Part shown: positions 60,782-64,000 of the stretch, piece after piece
How the letters are laid out: each line of letters opens with the position of its first letter
How positions within the stretch are numbered: the stretch's first letter is position 1
Source of the DNA: Pseudomonas flavescens
GTDB taxonomy: Bacteria > Pseudomonadota > Gammaproteobacteria > Pseudomonadales > Pseudomonadaceae
Direction of reading: 5' to 3'
DNA: 64,000 nucleotides
NCBI RefSeq assembly: GCF_013408425.1
Contig: NZ_JACBYV010000001.1
Location: 4,960,001-5,024,000 of the forward strand
Translations under genes and position numbers: made by a program
The notes under the pieces: generated by a model
Database searches by the model: none
What the model was told of the DNA's origin: nothing
Seen by the model: the letters and a program-made list of their open reading frames with translations, nothing else

Positions 60782-61870
60782 ATGACGACGGCCATGCTCG
60801 AGCACTGCACCTCCTTCCTTGTCGACCTGCCGCGCCGTATGGCGGTTCCCCTGTTCGCGCTGCTGCTCACGGGCTGCAGTACGGTCGACTACTACGGCCA
60901 GCTGGCCCGTGGGCAACTGCAGTTGCTGCATGCACGGCAACCGGTGCAGGCGCTGATCGACGATCCCTCGACCGAGCCGCAACTGCGCCAGCGCCTGGCC
61001 TTGTCCCAGGAGGCGCGCAGCTTCGCCAGCGGGCACCTGGGGCTGCCGGACAATCGCAGCTATCGCCTGTATGCCGACCTGCAGCGACCGTTCGTGGTGT
61101 GGAACCTGTTCGCCACCCCAGAGTTTTCCCTGCAGCCGCAACTGCACTGTTTTCCGATCGCGGGCTGCGTGGCCTACCGCGGCTTTTATGAGCAAAGCCG
61201 TGCTCGCGGTGCGGCTGCGCTGCTCGATGGGCAGGGATTGGACACCTACCTGGGCGGGGTGGAGGCCTACTCGACCCTGGGCTGGTTCGACGATCCGATC
61301 CTCAACACCATGTTGCGCTGGAGCGATGAGCGTCTGGTCGCGGTGATCTTCCACGAGCTGGCGCACCAGCAGTACTACCTGGCTGGCGACACCGCCTTCA
61401 ATGAGTCCTACGCCACCTTCGTCGAGCAGGAAGGCTTGCGCCAATGGCGTGCCGCAAGGGGCCTGCCGGCGCTGAAGGCGTTGCCGATCCGGCCGCGCGA
61501 GCAGTTCAGCGAGCTGGTACTGGCCAGCCGCGCGCGCCTGGAAACCCTCTACGCCAGCGACCTCGATAGCGAGGCGATGCGTGCCGGCAAGCAGGCCGAG
61601 TTCGACCGTCTGCGCGGCGAGTATCGGCAGTTGCGGGCCACGCAATGGAAGGGGGTCGGCTATTACGATGGCTGGATCAACGGGCCGCTGAACAATGCCA
61701 AGCTGCTGCCCTTCGGGCTCTACGACCGCTGGGTGACGGCCTTCGACAGACTGTTCCGCGAGGCGCAGGGCGACTGGCCAACTTTCTATCGTCGGGTGGC
61801 CGAACTGGGTGCTTTGCCCGATGCGCAACGGCTTATACAACTGCAAGCGCTGGACGCTGTCCGAGACTAG
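60782..61870 (+). CDS. Putative zinc aminopeptidase lipoprotein
   Basis: 362 aa. The zinc motif HELAHQ (His191, Glu192, His195) and Glu208 in AFNESYATFVE form a gluzincin-type site; this is the family annotated as putative aminopeptidase (PF10023-type). LFALLLTGCSTVDYYGQLARG gives a lipobox with Cys32, so it is membrane-anchored facing the periplasm. Starts at 60782, 60794 or 60839 are possible; 60782 keeps the Arg pair before the hydrophobic stretch. The TAG stop lies inside the end of a dispersed element. Confidence 0.85.
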   Translation: MTTAMLEHCTSFLVDLPRRMAVPLFALLLTGCSTVDYYGQLARGQLQLLHARQPVQALIDDPSTEPQLRQRLALSQEARSFASGHLGLPDNRSYRLYADLQRPFVVWNLFATPEFSLQPQLHCFPIAGCVAYRGFYEQSRARGAAALLDGQGLDTYLGGVEAYSTLGWFDDPILNTMLRWSDERLVAVIFHELAHQQYYLAGDTAFNESYATFVEQEGLRQWRAARGLPALKALPIRPREQFSELVLASRARLETLYASDLDSEAMRAGKQAEFDRLRGEYRQLRATQWKGVGYYDGWINGPLNNAKLLPFGLYDRWVTAFDRLFREAQGDWPTFYRRVAELGALPDAQRLIQLQALDAVRD

Positions 61871-61886
61871 GGTCTGTTGACGTTTC
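61869..61886. repeat. Third copy of the GTCTGTTGACGTT element end
   Basis: AGGGTCTGTTGACGTTTC is almost identical to the element ends at 4232-4249 and 4495-4511. Its first bases form the TAG stop of the aminopeptidase gene. No inverted partner is seen within the following 130 bases. Confidence 0.5.
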
Positions 61887-62005
61887 AGCGCAGCCTGCTT
61901 CGTCACGAGGCATGGCTGCGCTCGCCGGAGGGTTCGCGGCATTCCCGTGCCCTCTACGCCACGGATAGACACCCCCTAATCGATTACACGCAGAGGAAGG
62001 TCGTG

Positions 62006-62260
62006 ATGAAAGGATGGACGGCAGTGATGCTGGTGCTTGGCCTGGTGGGCAGCAATGCCTGGGCCGCGCCCAAGTCGTGCGAGGAGCTCAGGCAGGAGAT
62101 CGAAGTGAAGATCCAGGCTGCGGGCGTGGCCAGCTACACGCTGGAGATCGTCTCGAACGAGGAAGTCGAGGACGACAGCATGGTGATCGGCACGTGCGAC
62201 AACGGTACTCGCAAGGTGATCTACCAGCGCAATGACCTGAGCGGTTCGAGAATGATGTAG
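62006..62260 (+). CDS. Secreted DUF1161 protein, copy 2
   Basis: 84 aa. Signal peptide MKGWTAVMLVLGLVGSNAWA, then PKSCEELRQEIEVKIQAAGV, ASYTLEIVSNEE and a second Cys in IGTCDNGTRKVIYQRN. It is a clear paralogue of the protein at 58313 with an eleven-residue C-terminal extension. GAGGAAGG precedes the ATG at 62006. It ends three bases from the convergent HAD gene. Function unknown. Confidence 0.87.
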   Translation: MKGWTAVMLVLGLVGSNAWAAPKSCEELRQEIEVKIQAAGVASYTLEIVSNEEVEDDSMVIGTCDNGTRKVIYQRNDLSGSRMM

Positions 62261-62263
62261 CGC

Positions 62264-62911
62264 TCAGTCGGCGAAGGCCTGGTGCAACTGCGCCAGCGTC
62301 TGGAAGTGATGGGCAGGCCGTTCGCCGCTCAACTCTTCCAGGCTGCCGAAGCCGTAACCGACCGCCACGGCGTTCAAGCCGTTGCTGTGGGCACCGATCA
62401 GGTCATGCTTGCGGTCGCCAATCATCAGCGTATCGGCTGGGTCGAGGCCTTCCTGCTCGAGCAGGTAGGCGATCAGTTCCACCTTGTGGGTGCGCGTGCC
62501 ATCCAGCTCGCTGCCATAGATGGTCTTGAAGTAGCGGGCGAAATCGAAGTGGCGGGCGATCTCCGTGGCGAACACCGTGGGTTTGCTGGTGGCGATGTAC
62601 AGCGTGCGCCCCTGCTCGCGCAGCAGCTGCAGTAGCTCGATGACACCCTCGAACAGCTCGTTCTCGTAGAGCCCGACTTCGCGAAAGCGCACCCGGTAAT
62701 GGTTCACCGCCTCCCTGGCGCGGGCCTCGCTGAGGCTGTAGGTGTGCATGAAACATTGCAGCAGCGGTGGGCCGATGAAGTGTTCCAGCGCGACCAGATC
62801 GGGCTCATGGATGTCCAGTTTCGACAGCGCATATTGTACCGAGCGGGTGATGCCTTCACGCGGGTCGGTGAGGGTGCCGTCGAGGTCGAAGAGAACGGTG
62901 CGCTGCTGCAT
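62264..62911 (-). CDS. HAD hydrolase, phosphoglycolate-phosphatase-like
   Basis: 215 aa, HAD-IA type with a helical C1 cap. Motif I VLFDLDGTLTDPREGITRSV, motif II LYIATSKPT, motif III K and motif IV TLMIGDRKHDLIGAHSNGLN are present. The cap sequence and HFIGPPLLQCF resemble Gph/PpaX-like phosphatases, so phosphoglycolate, pyrophosphate or a nucleotide are possible substrates. Start at 62911 (MQQRTVLFDLDG), since upstream in-frame codons give an unconserved extension. Confidence 0.88.
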   Translation of the reverse strand: MQQRTVLFDLDGTLTDPREGITRSVQYALSKLDIHEPDLVALEHFIGPPLLQCFMHTYSLSEARAREAVNHYRVRFREVGLYENELFEGVIELLQLLREQGRTLYIATSKPTVFATEIARHFDFARYFKTIYGSELDGTRTHKVELIAYLLEQEGLDPADTLMIGDRKHDLIGAHSNGLNAVAVGYGFGSLEELSGERPAHHFQTLAQLHQAFAD

Positions 62912-62975
62912 GGTATGGATATCCGCTGGCCTGAATCGGCGCGGATTGTCCCGCACCGCAAGCCGCTCAAGCAAC

Positions 62976-63941
62976 TCAGGCCGACGTCGGCCGATAGACC
63001 CAGCGCAGGCTCAGGCGCGTCAGTGGCCAGAGCAGCGCCAGCAGCACAAGCCCGAACAGCAGCACCAGCGCCACGGCCACGAACTCCGAGCCGGCATACA
63101 GAGCCACCAGCAGCACGACGCACAGCACGGTCGCCACGACCAACCAGATCCCCATGCACAGCAGCACGCTTGCCAGCAGACGACCGACGGCCAGGCGCGG
63201 CAACTGTGGCGGTAGCGCGCCGCGGGCGGCGAGCAGGGCGATCAGCCCGTACAAGAGTCCGGAAGCACTGCTGACCGCCTGCAGCCACTCCATGCCGTAG
63301 GGGTTGATGACGCCGATCGGCAGCAGCGTGAGCAGTTTCATGTAGATCACGCAGAACAGCAGGCCGAAGGCCAGCGCAGTCTCGCCGCGGCTGACCAGGC
63401 CGAGCCCGCTTTCGACCTGGCCCGTACGGCGCATCAGGTGCAGGCTCAGCCAGAGTGGCAACAACGTCGCCAGTACGAAGGAAACCAGGTTCAACGGTTG
63501 CAGCAGCAGAGTGGGGGATACCCCGTGGTCGCCTTCGTAGATCCATGCAATCCACGGAGTCACCAGCAGCCTGAAGCACAGGCCGACCAGGACGAATGCC
63601 GCGAAGTAGAAGCCAGCGAAGAGCGCGATGAGACGACCCGGGCGAGTGACGTTGACCAGGTCGTGGCGCTGCAGGTAATAGCGGGTCAGCAGCAGCGCAC
63701 TGCAGCCGTCGATTGCCAGCGCGCCGAGCCAGTAGGTCGCCAGCTGCCACAGATCGTCCAGATAGGCTTGCAGGTATTCGGGCTCCAGAGTCAGCCACAT
63801 GATGACCCAGGAAATCACCTGGCCCGCTGCACAGCAGAGCATCGCCGTGATCAATAGGCGTATGGGCAGCCCGGATGGCTGTCGAGCCTCGCTCGCGGGG
63901 CTGGGGTCGACCTGAGCGATGGCGTAAGGGTTGCTGTGCAT
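62976..63941 (-). CDS. Hypothetical multi-helix membrane protein
   Basis: 321 aa with seven or eight predicted membrane helices (for example LLITAMLCCAAGQVISWVIM, LIALFAGFYFAAFVLVGLCF and LVLLFGLVLLALLWPLTRLS). A short Pro/Ser-rich cytoplasmic N-terminus precedes the first helix. I do not recognise a family. AAGGA seven bases before the ATG at 63941 decides the start. It ends 64 bases before the HAD gene on the same strand. Confidence 0.78.
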   Translation of the reverse strand: MHSNPYAIAQVDPSPASEARQPSGLPIRLLITAMLCCAAGQVISWVIMWLTLEPEYLQAYLDDLWQLATYWLGALAIDGCSALLLTRYYLQRHDLVNVTRPGRLIALFAGFYFAAFVLVGLCFRLLVTPWIAWIYEGDHGVSPTLLLQPLNLVSFVLATLLPLWLSLHLMRRTGQVESGLGLVSRGETALAFGLLFCVIYMKLLTLLPIGVINPYGMEWLQAVSSASGLLYGLIALLAARGALPPQLPRLAVGRLLASVLLCMGIWLVVATVLCVVLLVALYAGSEFVAVALVLLFGLVLLALLWPLTRLSLRWVYRPTSA

Positions 63942-64000
63942 GGGCGATTCCTTTCCGGGCAGGTCTTTCAATGCGGGCAGGATATACCGGCGCAGCGTGC

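Overview
The window is high-GC, densely packed bacterial chromosome that reads as Pseudomonas, probably from the P. aeruginosa / P. mendocina / P. oleovorans side of the genus. The basis is gene-family content and gene order (serA beside a D-2-hydroxyglutarate dehydrogenase, carO/carP, rpiA-ilvA, rppH-ptsP, lgt-thyA, glpQ, folA, which I recall as a conserved neighbourhood in P. aeruginosa), Pseudomonas-type REP repeats, and likely AlgU, Fur and BqsR/CarR sites. No species was assigned by search. I see no prophage, integrase, IS transposase, CRISPR array, tRNA or rRNA.

Layout. 0-1.7 kb: the N-terminal part of a DppA/OppA-type binding protein (cut by the window edge) and the rpmB-rpmG ribosomal pair. 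1.8-9.2 kb: penicillin-acylase-family hydrolase, a six-helix membrane chemoreceptor, a thioredoxin-fold protein, an alpha/beta hydrolase, a DUF2059 protein and a 2OG-Fe oxygenase. 9.2-17.8 kb: amino-acid and central metabolism (serA, D2HGDH, FAH-family enzyme, rpiA, ilvA) enclosing a carO-carP-carP block with a strong BqsR/CarR-type operator. 18.3-23.0 kb: a four-gene two-component operon on the minus strand, each junction a 4-bp ATGA overlap. 23-31 kb: NTF2-like protein, HAD phosphatase, rppH-ptsP, NRDE protein, TSUP exporter, lgt-thyA. 31-39.6 kb: LysR/DMT pair, cupin, GTPase/DUF2868 pair, glpQ, folA, YitT.

39.9-57.7 kb is the accessory part: three TonB-dependent siderophore-type receptors, two of them with their own FecI-type sigma factor and FecR-type anti-sigma factor in opposite orientations, plus a xanthine-type permease and a complete tauABCD taurine operon. 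Two tandem arrays of REP-containing units lie here, about 147 bp x 7 at 42.2-43.1 kb and about 118 bp x 7 at 52.6-53.4 kb. The second seems to have grown from the 3' end of a lost receptor gene. 57.9-64 kb: dodecin, two DUF1161 proteins, a flavin-dependent oxidoreductase, OsmC, lipoproteins, a HAD phosphatase and a membrane protein; dodecin and OsmC carry AlgU-type promoters.

How it works together. Iron supply is the main theme of the accessory part: Fur-box matches sit before receptor 1 and before the first sigma gene, and the FecI/FecR modules would let a bound siderophore induce its own receptor. The tau operon supplies sulfur from taurine. SerA and D2HGDH are functionally coupled, since D2HGDH recycles the 2-hydroxyglutarate made during serine synthesis. 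The most interesting signals are the BqsR-type operator with a duplicated carP, the two seven-unit arrays, a dispersed element whose end supplies the stop codon of two genes, a histidine-rich chemoreceptor sensor and a small MreB-like protein. I did not find a convincing wholly new multi-gene system.
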